Positions 46,322 to 55,453 of a stretch of DNA of 64,000 nucleotides are shown piece after piece. This DNA comes from Clostridium algoriphilum. GTDB taxonomy: Bacteria > Bacillota > Clostridia > Clostridiales > Clostridiaceae. Below the pieces are notes generated by a model. The model did no database searches and was not told where the DNA came from. It saw nothing but the letters and a program-made list of their open reading frames with translations. The first letter of the stretch is position 1, and every line of letters starts with the position of its first letter. The translations under genes were made by a program, and so were the position numbers. The stretch lies in contig NZ_JAIZZK010000006.1 in assembly GCF_020443705.1 (NCBI RefSeq), positions 62,001-126,000 of the forward strand, in the 5' to 3' direction.

Positions 46322-47593
46322 ATGGATTGCAATTGCTCAAAAACGGAGAATAAGATTTCAGACATTATGTTAGAAAAAACAAATAGGCATCCTTGTTATT
46401 CTTTTGATGCTCACAATAAATTTGCTAGAATGCATTTGCCTGTTGCGTCTAATTGCAATATTAGTTGTAATTATTGTAATAGAAAATTCGACTGTGTAAA
46501 TGAAAGCCGGCCTGGTGTTACTAGTGAAATACTTACACCTAAAGAAGCTAAAATAAAGTTTGATAGAGTAAAAGAAAAAATCGGACAACTTTCCGTAGCA
46601 GGTATTGCGGGACCTGGAGATGCCTTGGATAATTGGGATAATACTAAGAAATCTATAGAATTAATTAGAACGGAAAATTCTGATATAGTATTTTGTCTCT
46701 CAACCAATGGTTTAATGTTACCTGAATACGCACAGGAGATTATTCAATTAGGTGTAACACATGTTACAGTAACTGTAAATTGTTTAGATAGCAAGATTGG
46801 TGCAAAAATATATAAATATGTTAATTATAAGGGTAAGCAATACGTTGGAGAATTGGGAGCAAAATTGTTATTAGAGAATCAATTAAAAGGTATTGAATTA
46901 TTAACTAGTCAAGGAATTATTGTAAAAATAAATATTGTAATGCTTGAGGGAATTAATGATCAGCACATACCTGAGGTTGTTAAAAAGATGAAGGAACTTG
47001 GAGTTTATATTATAAATATTATGCCATTAATACCTGCACAAGGAAGCGTTTTTGAAAATCATCCTCAAACTAATATGAAGAACTTAATAAAAATGAGAGA
47101 TATATGTGAATTGGATGTTCGGCAAATGCGCCATTGTAAACAATGTAGGGCGGATGCAATTGGATTACTTGGTGAGGATCGTTCACAAGAATTCTCAAAT
47201 AAGGCTTTAAAAGAGGAAGTATTGGAAGTAGTTGAAAATCAGCAAAATGTAAAAAAAATAAAAGTTGCAGTAACATCTAAGAATGGTAGACTTGTAGATT
47301 TGCATTATGGTCATGCTAAAGAGTTTATGATTTATGAAATAAATGGTTTAGATTTTAAATTCATTGAAACAAGGCAGGCGGATAAATACTGTCTAGGGAA
47401 TGAGGAATGTGATGAAGAGGAAGCTCGCAGGGAGGCTGCGGTTGATTCAATTGCTGATTGTGATGCTGTTCTTACTTTGAGAATTGGAGATTATGCCGAG
47501 AAAAAGCTACTGGAGCGAGGAATACGAAGCGTTATATATTGGTATACAATTGAACAGGGTTTGAAGTTGGTTCAAAAGGAATTGATAAATTAA
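46322..47593 (+). CDS. nifB: NifB, radical SAM cofactor-precursor synthase with a NifX-like tail
   Basis: A 423-aa protein. The radical-SAM motif is CNISCNYC (about residues 43-50), followed by NRKFDCVNESRPGV, the NifB hallmark. Further Cys are in RHCKQCRADA (about 272-281). Residues about 310-423 form a NifX/NafY-like domain (KIKVAVTSKNGRLVDLHYGH). It makes NifB-co, the 8Fe-9S-C core of every nitrogenase cofactor. ATG 46322 is preferred over a GTG three codons upstream that overlaps the GAGG site. With nifE/N it makes the operon self-sufficient for the cofactor core. Confidence 0.94.
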   Translation: MDCNCSKTENKISDIMLEKTNRHPCYSFDAHNKFARMHLPVASNCNISCNYCNRKFDCVNESRPGVTSEILTPKEAKIKFDRVKEKIGQLSVAGIAGPGDALDNWDNTKKSIELIRTENSDIVFCLSTNGLMLPEYAQEIIQLGVTHVTVTVNCLDSKIGAKIYKYVNYKGKQYVGELGAKLLLENQLKGIELLTSQGIIVKINIVMLEGINDQHIPEVVKKMKELGVYIINIMPLIPAQGSVFENHPQTNMKNLIKMRDICELDVRQMRHCKQCRADAIGLLGEDRSQEFSNKALKEEVLEVVENQQNVKKIKVAVTSKNGRLVDLHYGHAKEFMIYEINGLDFKFIETRQADKYCLGNEECDEEEARREAAVDSIADCDAVLTLRIGDYAEKKLLERGIRSVIYWYTIEQGLKLVQKELIN

Positions 47594-47629
47594 TAATTGT
47601 TTCCATTTACTTTAGTTCGAAAGTTAAAA

Positions 47630-47657
47630 TTGAATTATAAATTTTTTATTATATAAT
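47630..47657 (+). promoter_or_regulatory. Internal promoter before nifV-omega
   Basis: TTGAAT (47630-47635), 16 bases, TATAAT (47652-47657), 30 bases before the start codon. It would allow homocitrate genes to be expressed apart from the nif/vnf operon. Confidence 0.55.
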
Positions 47658-47687
47658 TAATGATTTTTAGAGGGAGGTGATTTAAAG

Positions 47688-48764
47688 ATGGAAGCTATAG
47701 TTAGGGTAATTGATCAAACTGTAAATGAAGCTCTAAGATTAGGAATTGGAATTAGTAATATTAAGTTAATGATAAAAAAAATGCAAAAATATCCTGTAGA
47801 AGCAGTAGATGTGTATTTAAAATATTGGGAAAATAGTTGTTGCATATTAGGACAAGCAGATATATTGGAATTAGTGCGTTGTGTTGTTAATACTTCAGGT
47901 GAAGAAATGGCTTTAGCTAAAGAAATAGGTTTTTCCAAGGTAGTAATAACTTGGGAACATCATATTGGAAATCTATCTTTAGTTCAGCTTTTCTCAGCTT
48001 TAGTTGAAGCTAAAGCTTTTGCTAAGGAAATCTATCTATGTATTGAAAATGCCTCTGAATTTGAAAGCAGTGAAATAGAATTGTATTGGCCTATAGTTGT
48101 GAAATATGGAGTTAAAAGATTAATTTATAAGGATAAGAACAGTAATATGGATCCGTTTAGGACTTTTGAAAATTTAAAGCAACTTAAAAAGGTGGCACCT
48201 TGCCCTCTTGAATTTATAGGTAATAATGGTTTAGGGTTAGCTACCTCAAATAGTCTAGCAGCATTTAGAGCTGATATAAACTATATAGGTACAGCAGTTG
48301 GAGGGGTAGGTTTATGTGGAAATGCCGCAATGGAAGAAGTTTTGATGACACTTAAGCATTTGTGGAAACAGGGACAGGTAACTAGTGGATATTCATTAGC
48401 CTTTGATTGCTCTGAGATATTAAGTTATATGGGATTAACGTTGTCTGTGGATAAGGCTATCATTGGTAATAATATTTTTGCTCATGAGTCAGGGATTCAT
48501 GTTGATGGAATATCTAAAAATCCTTATTTATATGAAGCAATTAAGCCTGAAGAAGTAGGGTTAACTAGGCAAATAATAATTGGAAAACATTCAGGCATGG
48601 CTTCTATTAAATTTAAATTTCTTCAGTGGAATTTGAATTTAAGTCAATTAGAGGCAAGGGAAGTGCTAGCCAAGGTTAAAGAACTTGCGATAGATCAAAA
48701 AAGTGCATTATCAGATTATCAACTTAAACAATTATATAAAAAACAACATCAAATGCTTGGATAA
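47688..48764 (+). CDS. nifV-omega: NifV-omega, C-terminal-type homocitrate synthase subunit
   Basis: A 358-aa protein like the first of the two split-NifV genes of C. pasteurianum. Residues about 1-235 look like a TIM barrel that has lost catalysis: where active enzymes read FHGHND it has FIGNNG (about residues 181-186), and no LRDGEQ motif is present. The C-terminal part is well conserved (FAHESGIHVDGI, IGKHSG) and supplies the accessory/dimer region of homocitrate synthase. It needs NifV-alpha as partner. Homocitrate is the organic ligand of FeMo-co and FeV-co. GGGAGGTG precedes the ATG. Confidence 0.9.
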   Translation: MEAIVRVIDQTVNEALRLGIGISNIKLMIKKMQKYPVEAVDVYLKYWENSCCILGQADILELVRCVVNTSGEEMALAKEIGFSKVVITWEHHIGNLSLVQLFSALVEAKAFAKEIYLCIENASEFESSEIELYWPIVVKYGVKRLIYKDKNSNMDPFRTFENLKQLKKVAPCPLEFIGNNGLGLATSNSLAAFRADINYIGTAVGGVGLCGNAAMEEVLMTLKHLWKQGQVTSGYSLAFDCSEILSYMGLTLSVDKAIIGNNIFAHESGIHVDGISKNPYLYEAIKPEEVGLTRQIIIGKHSGMASIKFKFLQWNLNLSQLEAREVLAKVKELAIDQKSALSDYQLKQLYKKQHQMLG

Positions 48765-48794
48765 ATAATTAGATATAAGGGGGGAGGATTAAAT

Positions 48795-49661
48795 ATGAAT
48801 TCCAATTCGAAGTTTCAAATTGTAGATACTACACTGCGAGATGGCGAACAGTCTGCAGGTGTTGTTTTCTCTGAAGAGGAAACAATAAACATTGCAACTG
48901 CACTTGATAAGGCAGGTGTTACTTGGATTGAAGCGGGTACACCCGCAATGGGAGAGAGGGAGCGAAATACATTGAAATTACTATTAGATTTACCATTAAA
49001 AGCAACACTGATTGCTTGGAATCGCGCAAATTCAAATGATATTCGTGCATCTATTAATTGTGGTTTTTCTTGTATTCATATATCACTTCCTGTATCTGAT
49101 TTTCATATTTTTCAAAAATTAAAAAAAAATCGTGAATGGGTTTTAGGAAGGTTAGAAAAAGCCTTAGATCTAGTTAAAAGTTACGGATGTTCTATTATTG
49201 TTGGTGCAGAGGATTGCTCTAGAGCTGATCCGGAGTTTTTCCTTCGCTTCGCTGATGTTGCAGCAAAGTACGGCACTATGCGAATTAGGTTTGCAGATAC
49301 TGTTGGTTGTTTGGATCCTTTTAAAACTTTATCTAGTTTAAGTGATTTGGCAAGGAGGTGCCCTATTCCTATTGAATTCCATGGCCATAATGATTTTGGG
49401 TTAGCGACAGCAAACACTCTAGCAGCTTTTAAAGCAGGGGTAGCTTATTCTAGCGTTACTCTAGATGGACTTGGAGAGAAAGCTGGCAATGCACCTTTAG
49501 AAGAGGTAGTAACTTCATTATCAAAACTTTATAACTATAACTGTGGAATAGATCTTCATGTTTTAGCAAATTTATCTGATATAGTAGCTAAAGCCAGTGC
49601 AAGGCCGCTATTTCCATATAAGCCTATAGTTGGATATATAAATAGGAATAAATTCAAATAA
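48795..49661 (+). CDS. nifV-alpha: NifV-alpha, catalytic homocitrate synthase subunit
   Basis: A 288-aa protein equal to the N-terminal, catalytic part of NifV. It has TTLRDGEQSAGVVFS at the start (residues about 11-25), the metal-binding EFHGHNDFGLATANT and DGLGEKAGNAPLEEV. It ends where the barrel ends; the remaining NifV region is supplied by NifV-omega, encoded just upstream. Together they condense acetyl-CoA and 2-oxoglutarate to homocitrate. GGGGGGAGG precedes the ATG. Confidence 0.93.
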   Translation: MNSNSKFQIVDTTLRDGEQSAGVVFSEEETINIATALDKAGVTWIEAGTPAMGERERNTLKLLLDLPLKATLIAWNRANSNDIRASINCGFSCIHISLPVSDFHIFQKLKKNREWVLGRLEKALDLVKSYGCSIIVGAEDCSRADPEFFLRFADVAAKYGTMRIRFADTVGCLDPFKTLSSLSDLARRCPIPIEFHGHNDFGLATANTLAAFKAGVAYSSVTLDGLGEKAGNAPLEEVVTSLSKLYNYNCGIDLHVLANLSDIVAKASARPLFPYKPIVGYINRNKFK

Positions 49662-49698
49662 ATTGCTGAAATTTATATCTAGTGAGGAGGTGGAGTCT

Positions 49699-49824
49699 TT
49701 GTTGAATTCTATCAAGAAATTCTTATCATATTTCACAATTAGTAAGGATATAGATTGTTCGTATACCGAAGATTTTGATTTAGATGAGGAGATATTTTAT
49801 TATTACTATACTATGAAATTATAA
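49699..49824 (+). CDS. Small acidic protein, 41 aa, unknown
   Basis: A short ORF starting TTG-TTG behind a good GAGGAGG, between nifV-alpha and the first importer lipoprotein gene (29 bases before its ATG). The protein has a basic, hydrophobic first third (NSIKKFLSYF) and an acidic Tyr-rich end (DFDLDEEIFYYYYTMKL). I recognise no family. Its spacing suggests it is read as part of the operon. Confidence 0.45.
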   Translation: MLNSIKKFLSYFTISKDIDCSYTEDFDLDEEIFYYYYTMKL

Positions 49825-49853
49825 AAAAAAGTTTAAAGAGGAAGTGTAGGAAA

Positions 49854-50957
49854 ATGATAAAAAAACGCAATGGAATTTTAGATAGGACAACCATTATTAA
49901 ATTAATTTGTACAATTGTAGTACTCGCAAATTTAACTGGATGTACAAAATCTGTTAATACTTCATCAGCAAATAATTCTAAAACTATGACTCATGTAGTT
50001 ACGGATATGAAGGGTAGAAAGGTAACTATACCAAAGAGTGTAAACAAGGTATTATCTCTTAGTAATAACACCACTGTTGACATATATACTATTGCGCCAG
50101 ACAAACTCGCCGGTTTGAGCTTTGAGCTAAAAGATGCTGCAAAAAAGTATATAGATGAAAAATATTATAAACTCCCAGTAGTTGGAACCACTTCTGATAA
50201 AAAGATTGATTATGAATCTATCCTTAAAATAAAGCCAGATTTAATTGTCTGCTCAGAGGAAGATCAGCCTTATGCAGCTGATGAAATTCAGAAACAACTA
50301 AAAATTCCAGTTGTAATGGTATCTGCTAATCTTGAGGATACTGAGAAAGTATATACATTTTTGGGCGAATGTCTTGGTGAACAGAAAAGAGCAAAGGAAC
50401 TTTCTGACTATTCTAAAAAAGCTTTGGCTAATGTAAAGGCTATGGTGAAAAAGATTCCAGAGGATAAAAAAGTTAATGTGTATTATGCAGAGGGAGCAAG
50501 TTGGCTTCAAACTGATATTTCTGGAAATATACATACAGAAGTTTTAGATATTGCTGGTGCTAAAAATGTGGCAGATATAGCTGAAGCAAAGATAGGATCC
50601 ATGGCAACTGTATCAATGGAGCAAGTTATGTCTTGGAATCCAGATGTGATTTTAGAAGGTGCAACTGCCGCTAAAGGAAAACTATATTCAAGTGTTAGTG
50701 AGGATCAGAATTGGACAAAAATTAATGCGGTAAAAAACAATAAATATTATAAAATTCCAGCGCTACCTTTTAACTTAGTTGATCGTCCTCCTTCTGCTGT
50801 AAGAGTTCTTGGAGTTCAATGGCTTTCAAATATGTTATATCCAGGATATGTAGAGATAGACATGAGTAAAGAATTCAAAGACTTTTATAAGTTATTTTAT
50901 AACTATACGCTAACAGATGAAGATTTAAAAGAATTATTAAACCATGCTACTTCATAA
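49854..50957 (+). CDS. Solute-binding lipoprotein of a BtuF/FecB/MolA-type importer (first)
   Basis: A 367-aa class III binding protein. Signal peptide and lipobox LTGC give lipidated Cys30. The fold is clear from VVTDMKGRKVTIPKSVNKVLSLS (split), KPDLIVCSE and NPDVILEGAT. It belongs to the group that binds iron chelates, corrinoids, heme or, in the case of MolA, free molybdate/tungstate. Its place directly after the V-nitrogenase and homocitrate genes makes vanadate or a vanadium/iron chelate a plausible ligand; the sequence alone does not decide. Confidence 0.82.
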   Translation: MIKKRNGILDRTTIIKLICTIVVLANLTGCTKSVNTSSANNSKTMTHVVTDMKGRKVTIPKSVNKVLSLSNNTTVDIYTIAPDKLAGLSFELKDAAKKYIDEKYYKLPVVGTTSDKKIDYESILKIKPDLIVCSEEDQPYAADEIQKQLKIPVVMVSANLEDTEKVYTFLGECLGEQKRAKELSDYSKKALANVKAMVKKIPEDKKVNVYYAEGASWLQTDISGNIHTEVLDIAGAKNVADIAEAKIGSMATVSMEQVMSWNPDVILEGATAAKGKLYSSVSEDQNWTKINAVKNNKYYKIPALPFNLVDRPPSAVRVLGVQWLSNMLYPGYVEIDMSKEFKDFYKLFYNYTLTDEDLKELLNHATS

Positions 50958-51001
50958 TTGAAAAATTTTGAATTCAAAGGAATTCATATGAAGAAAGGAA
51001 A

Positions 51002-52090
51002 ATGAATAATATGAAAAGTAAAAAATCTGCCACGTATATGTGTAGAGCTTCAGCAATGTTACTAGTAATATTAATATCTTTTTCAGGATGTAGTGAGAAA
51101 AGTAAAAATATTCAAGTGAAAACCACATCGGAGATAAAGAAAGACATTGTCATCACAGATATGGCTGGACGTAAAATCAATATTCCGAAAGAAGTAAATA
51201 AAATTAGTTGCATACACCCAATTCCTTCACATATGGTCTGGAGATTGGCACCAAAAAAAATGGTGAGTATTGATAATCAATTTAAGGATAGATTATTGTT
51301 TATGCCTGAGCAAGAGGTTAAAAGACTTAAAGGTCTTCCTATAACAGGAACTTTTAACACTGGAGATATGGAAACAGAACAAATGCTAATGATAAAACCT
51401 GATATTATTATATCTTTAAAGAAGGATGTAAATCTTGATAAGGAACAAACTAATTATTCAGCTCCTGTAGTTGCAGCCTCAAAGAACAGTCTTACTGATT
51501 ATGAAGAATCTTGGAGATTAATTGGAAAACTGGTAGGTAATGAAAAAGAGGGAAATGAACTAGCAGATTATTGGCATAGCACTATGGCTAAGGTTACAGA
51601 CATAACATCTAAAATTCCTGAAAAGGATAAGTTAAAGGTATATTATGCTCAGCCACAAATTAATACAACTGTTGGATCTAAGACTATAATGGCATCAATA
51701 ATAAGGATGGCTGGAGGAATTAATCTTTATGACACAATTTCAACTTCAAAAGCAGATGAAGAGAATGAGAGTGTAACTCCTTCTATGGAGGAAGTACTTA
51801 CTTGGAATCCTGATGTAATTATAGCGAAAACAGCAAAGGCACGTTATGAGATACTCTCAAGTTCAGAATGGAAAAATATAGATGCTGTAAAAAATAAACG
51901 TGTATATGCAACCTTAAAATATGAAATGTTAGATAGAATTCAGTCCTTAATGGGACTCGAATGGACAGCAAATGTTTTATATCCAAAAAAAATAAACTTA
52001 GACATTAATAAAGAGGTAAAAACCTTTTATTCAAAGGTTTATTTGTCTAAATCAATAATTGATACACAAATTCACGAGGAAATGAAATAG
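51002..52090 (+). CDS. Solute-binding lipoprotein of a BtuF/FecB/MolA-type importer (second)
   Basis: A 362-aa paralogue of the preceding protein, with lipobox FSGC (lipidated Cys30), VITDMAGRKINIPKEVNKISCI and WNPDVIIAKT. The two differ clearly, so they probably bind different ligands or ligand forms and share the one permease and ATPase downstream. The ATG at 51002 is very close to the AGGA site; ATG 51011 is an alternative start. It lies 45 bases after the first binding protein. Confidence 0.82.
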   Translation: MNNMKSKKSATYMCRASAMLLVILISFSGCSEKSKNIQVKTTSEIKKDIVITDMAGRKINIPKEVNKISCIHPIPSHMVWRLAPKKMVSIDNQFKDRLLFMPEQEVKRLKGLPITGTFNTGDMETEQMLMIKPDIIISLKKDVNLDKEQTNYSAPVVAASKNSLTDYEESWRLIGKLVGNEKEGNELADYWHSTMAKVTDITSKIPEKDKLKVYYAQPQINTTVGSKTIMASIIRMAGGINLYDTISTSKADEENESVTPSMEEVLTWNPDVIIAKTAKARYEILSSSEWKNIDAVKNKRVYATLKYEMLDRIQSLMGLEWTANVLYPKKINLDINKEVKTFYSKVYLSKSIIDTQIHEEMK

Positions 52091-52161
52091 ATAAAATGAA
52101 CTACTACTATGATTAATATGAGTGCGCATTTGTAGTATTTATTATACGGGGGTGAATAGTT

Positions 52162-52944
52162 ATGAAACTTGAAATAAAAAAGGCTGTTTGTGGATATGGG
52201 TCAAAAGTTGTGGTAGATGGAATATCTGTTAAAGTAGAATCTGGAGAGATATTATGTTTATTGGGTCCAAATGGTGTGGGTAAAACTACTTTATTTAAAA
52301 CAATTTTAGGCTTTTTAAAATTAATGAGTGGAAAAATTACTTTGAATGATCAGGATATACAAAACTTTTCTAAAAAGAAATTGGCAATGGCTATTGGTTA
52401 TGTTCCACAAGCACATATTCCTTCCTTTCCCTATAACGTATTAGATGTAGTAACAATGGGTCGCACTGCTCATTTGGGAATGTTTTCATCACCATCTAAA
52501 GCAGATGTAAAAATCGCGGAGGAAGCACTAGAAACTTTGGATGTTTCATTTTTGAAACATCGTATCTACACTGAACTTAGTGGCGGTGAGAGGCAAATGA
52601 TCTTAATTGCAAGGGCACTTACTCAACAAAGCGAAATATTGGTAATGGATGAGCCAACCTCAAATTTAGACTTTGGAAATCAAGTTAAAGTGCTTGAACA
52701 AATTAATAAGCTTGCAAAAATGGGAATAGGAATAATTATGACTTCACATTTCCCAGATCATGCTTTTCTTTGTTCAACTAAAGTTGCACTATTACAGAAA
52801 AACAATATTTTTACTGTAGGAAGCGTAGAACAAGTGGTAACTGAAGAAAATTTAAAATCAGCATACGGTGTAAATGTAAAAATAATAAGTAGTGTAAATG
52901 AGCAAGGTAAAACAATTAAATCTTGTGTACCATTAATTAGCTAA
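52162..52944 (+). CDS. ABC importer ATPase (FecE/BtuD type), nitrogenase-linked
   Basis: A 260-aa ATPase. Walker A GPNGVGKTT is at residues 35-43, the signature is LSGGERQMI, Walker B is ILVMDEPTSNLD, and the switch His is in SHFPDH. The -MTSHFPDHAF- ending is typical of FecE/MolC-like proteins. GGGGG precedes the ATG. It serves the permease encoded after it and one or both lipoproteins before it. Confidence 0.88.
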   Translation: MKLEIKKAVCGYGSKVVVDGISVKVESGEILCLLGPNGVGKTTLFKTILGFLKLMSGKITLNDQDIQNFSKKKLAMAIGYVPQAHIPSFPYNVLDVVTMGRTAHLGMFSSPSKADVKIAEEALETLDVSFLKHRIYTELSGGERQMILIARALTQQSEILVMDEPTSNLDFGNQVKVLEQINKLAKMGIGIIMTSHFPDHAFLCSTKVALLQKNNIFTVGSVEQVVTEENLKSAYGVNVKIISSVNEQGKTIKSCVPLIS

Positions 52945-52985
52945 CATATAAATTTATAGATTTCATTTGCAAGGGGAGGTATATT

Positions 52986-54074
52986 ATGGAGATTGAAAAA
53001 GATAATCTTTTGGAAGTGAGTATTAATGAAGTTAATCTAGAGAAATCAAAGAAAACAAAAGAAAATCGAGCGCCATATATAATTACTAGTTTGATTTTTA
53101 TTCTAATTGCCATAATATTGATATCTTTTACCCTTGGTAGATATACCATATCATTGCCAGAGTTGTTTGAAGTTTTTACGGGAAAGGTTTTTGGACTTGC
53201 ACCAACATGGCCTTCAACTATTGAAACAGTTCTTTTTAATGTGCGTATACCAAGAATTTTAGTGGCTATTATGGTGGGTGCAGCGCTATCTAGCGCTGGA
53301 GCCACTTATCAAGGATTGTTTAAAAACCCTATGGTATCACCTGACATACTTGGAGCTTCAGCTGGAGCTGGTTTTGGTGCTGCTATGGCTATATTAATGT
53401 CTTTTGGCAATGTTGGAATTCAAATAACAGCCTTTATATTCAGCCTATGTGCGGTGTTTCTAAGTTATATTTTAAGTAAAATAATAGGTCGCAACAATAA
53501 TGTCGTTATGATATTGGTACTTACGGGTATGGTAGTGTCTAATCTATTCTCAGCGTTCACCTCAATAACTAAATATGTAGCTGACCCAGAGAGTAAACTG
53601 CCTGCTATTACTTTTTGGTTAATGGGAGGACTATCATCAGTTACATCAAATCAAGTAATAGTGTTACTAATTCCATTATCTATAGCCATAGTTCCACTTT
53701 ATCTATTGCGTTATAAGATTAATGTTCTTTCCTTTGGGGAGGAAGAGGCTCAGGCTATGGGGATCGATACTGGTAAACTTCGTTTGATATTCATACTATG
53801 TGCCACTCTTTTGACGGCGGCTTCAGTATCAGTAAGTGGCATGATAGGTTGGGTAGGGCTTATAATACCCCATATAGCTAGATTAATAGTGGGACCCAAT
53901 TACAAGGTGCTTTTGCCAACTTCTTTACTTATTGGAGGTATATTTATGTTGGTGGTAGACAATATAGCTCGTTGTATTTTTGTAACTGAGATACCACTTG
54001 GGATATTAACTTCAATTATTGGGGCACCGTTCTTTATATATCTATTGTTAAAAGGAAGGAAGGGTTGGGTTTGA
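52986..54074 (+). CDS. ABC importer permease (FecCD/BtuC type), nitrogenase-linked
   Basis: A 362-aa permease with about ten helices. Family blocks: VRIPRILVAIMVGAALSSAG, FKNPMVSPDILGASAGAGFG (split by spacing) and VGLIIPHIARLIVGPN. A polar N-terminal extension of about 30 residues precedes the first helix. It is the only permease of this locus, so the two binding proteins probably share it. Its last bases overlap the next gene. Confidence 0.9.
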   Translation: MEIEKDNLLEVSINEVNLEKSKKTKENRAPYIITSLIFILIAIILISFTLGRYTISLPELFEVFTGKVFGLAPTWPSTIETVLFNVRIPRILVAIMVGAALSSAGATYQGLFKNPMVSPDILGASAGAGFGAAMAILMSFGNVGIQITAFIFSLCAVFLSYILSKIIGRNNNVVMILVLTGMVVSNLFSAFTSITKYVADPESKLPAITFWLMGGLSSVTSNQVIVLLIPLSIAIVPLYLLRYKINVLSFGEEEAQAMGIDTGKLRLIFILCATLLTAASVSVSGMIGWVGLIIPHIARLIVGPNYKVLLPTSLLIGGIFMLVVDNIARCIFVTEIPLGILTSIIGAPFFIYLLLKGRKGWV

Positions 54075-54547
54075 AGATTGAAATTAGACTAGCAAATGAT
54101 AATGATGAAACAGAATGGACAGAAATGTGGTTAAACTATAATGAATTTTACGGTGCAGAGGTACCTGAAAGTATTACTGCGTCAACCTGGGCTCGTATAA
54201 TTGATCCAGTAACTCCAATAGGTGCACTTGTTGCCATTTATAACAGTGAAACTATAGGTTTCGCTAACTATGTTCTTCACTCCTATACTTGGAGCAATGG
54301 GTTTGCTTGCCTAATGGATGATTTATTTGTTATACCTAAATATAGAGGACGTGGTGCTGCAAAGTTGATGATCCAGAATCTAATTAACATGGGCCATGAA
54401 CATAATTGGACGAAAATTTATTGGATGACTCGTCAAGGAAATACTACGGCGAGGGCTCTTTATGATAAATTTTGTTCTATAGATGGATTTGTAAGATACA
54501 CTATATCGCTTGATGGTATAAGACCAACTGCTGGAAATAGTAAATAA
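54065..54547 (+). CDS. GNAT-family acetyltransferase
   Basis: A 160-aa N-acetyltransferase. The CoA-binding motif A is LFVIPKYRGRGAAKLMI (about residues 86-102), and later WMTRQGNTTARALYDKF fits motif B. It starts with TTG at 54065 (or 54071), overlapping the permease gene by 10 bases, so is coupled to the importer. The substrate is unknown. A role in modifying a metal-binding small molecule brought in or made by the cell is possible, not shown. Confidence 0.8.
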   Translation: MGLKIEIRLANDNDETEWTEMWLNYNEFYGAEVPESITASTWARIIDPVTPIGALVAIYNSETIGFANYVLHSYTWSNGFACLMDDLFVIPKYRGRGAAKLMIQNLINMGHEHNWTKIYWMTRQGNTTARALYDKFCSIDGFVRYTISLDGIRPTAGNSK

Positions 54548-54588
54548 GATAATAACTATTTTAAAAAATTAAGAGGAGGAAGAAAAAT

Positions 54589-55398
54589 ATGGGTATGAAA
54601 ATTGCAGTTTTTATTGGTGAGGATGGCAAAACAATATCTTTAAATCAAAGTGGTACAATTAGTGTTTATATAAAGGAAAAAGAAGAATGGAAAATAATTA
54701 AAGAAGTAGATTTTGAGAGTAACGATTTAATGAGTTCAGAAATAATTCGGGATAATGTTAAAACCATGGCAAGTGCTCTTGGTGATTGTAAGGTTTTTGT
54801 AGCACGTGGTGTTAAAGGAATACCATATACAGTTCTTGATGGCATGGGATTCAATATTTGGAAGGTAGACGGAGCACCAGAGAATTTTTTAGAACTTGTA
54901 TTTAAAGGTGAGGAAGAGGAGAAGCTTAATAAACAGAAACCGGAAATTATACCTACCCCTATAAGAAGTGGTAAGGAAGGAAACTATTTTATTGATATGA
55001 AAACAGAGATGCAAAATAATTCGAACTTAACCACCAAACAAATACTCCTGCCTTTCATTTATAACACTACTTTCAATGAACTTGAAATAATTTGCCGTCA
55101 TGTTCCACATTGGTTTGAAGGGGAGTTTAATAAACTGAATTTAAGATCAGAGATTGAAAAGATAAATGAAGGAACTGTTAAGGTAAGGGTTTATTCTAAG
55201 GATGTTATTGGCAAAATGATAACAAAAGATATGACTATTGGAAAAATCCTTAGAAATAATCCTGAAAAAATACATGTTCTAATGGATTTTGGAATGGAGT
55301 GTACAGGATGTCTTTCAGTAAAATTTGAAACTTTAGAAAAAGCAGCTAATGTGCATGGTGTTAATCTTGATCAATTAATTTATGGATTAAATAATTAG
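54589..55398 (+). CDS. anfO: AnfO-family nitrogenase accessory protein fused to a DUF1858 domain
   Basis: A 269-aa two-domain protein. Residues about 1-200 match the AnfO family known from Fe-only nitrogenase clusters (start KIAVFIGEDGKTISLNQSG, then the CKVFVARGVKGIPY block). Residues about 208-269 are a DUF1858 domain (MTIGKILRNNPE..VLMDFGMECTGC) with Cys238 and Cys241 as a CxxC pair. Nothing between them suggests two genes. It follows the acetyltransferase gene by 41 bases and ends the operon at a strong terminator. The AnfO role is unknown; heme or Fe-S binding has been considered for the family. Confidence 0.82.
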   Translation: MGMKIAVFIGEDGKTISLNQSGTISVYIKEKEEWKIIKEVDFESNDLMSSEIIRDNVKTMASALGDCKVFVARGVKGIPYTVLDGMGFNIWKVDGAPENFLELVFKGEEEEKLNKQKPEIIPTPIRSGKEGNYFIDMKTEMQNNSNLTTKQILLPFIYNTTFNELEIICRHVPHWFEGEFNKLNLRSEIEKINEGTVKVRVYSKDVIGKMITKDMTIGKILRNNPEKIHVLMDFGMECTGCLSVKFETLEKAANVHGVNLDQLIYGLNN

Positions 55399-55433
55399 AA
55401 ACAGGTCGCCTTAAAATTATAGGCGACCTGTTT
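55399..55433. terminator. Bidirectional terminator after the importer/anfO operon
   Basis: A perfect 13-bp GC-rich stem (AAACAGGTCGCCT and complement), a 9-base loop and TTTTT on the plus strand, starting at the anfO stop codon. The convergent coiled-coil gene ends at 55454. Confidence 0.88.
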
Positions 55434-55453
55434 TTAAATATTTTGTTTCTGCA

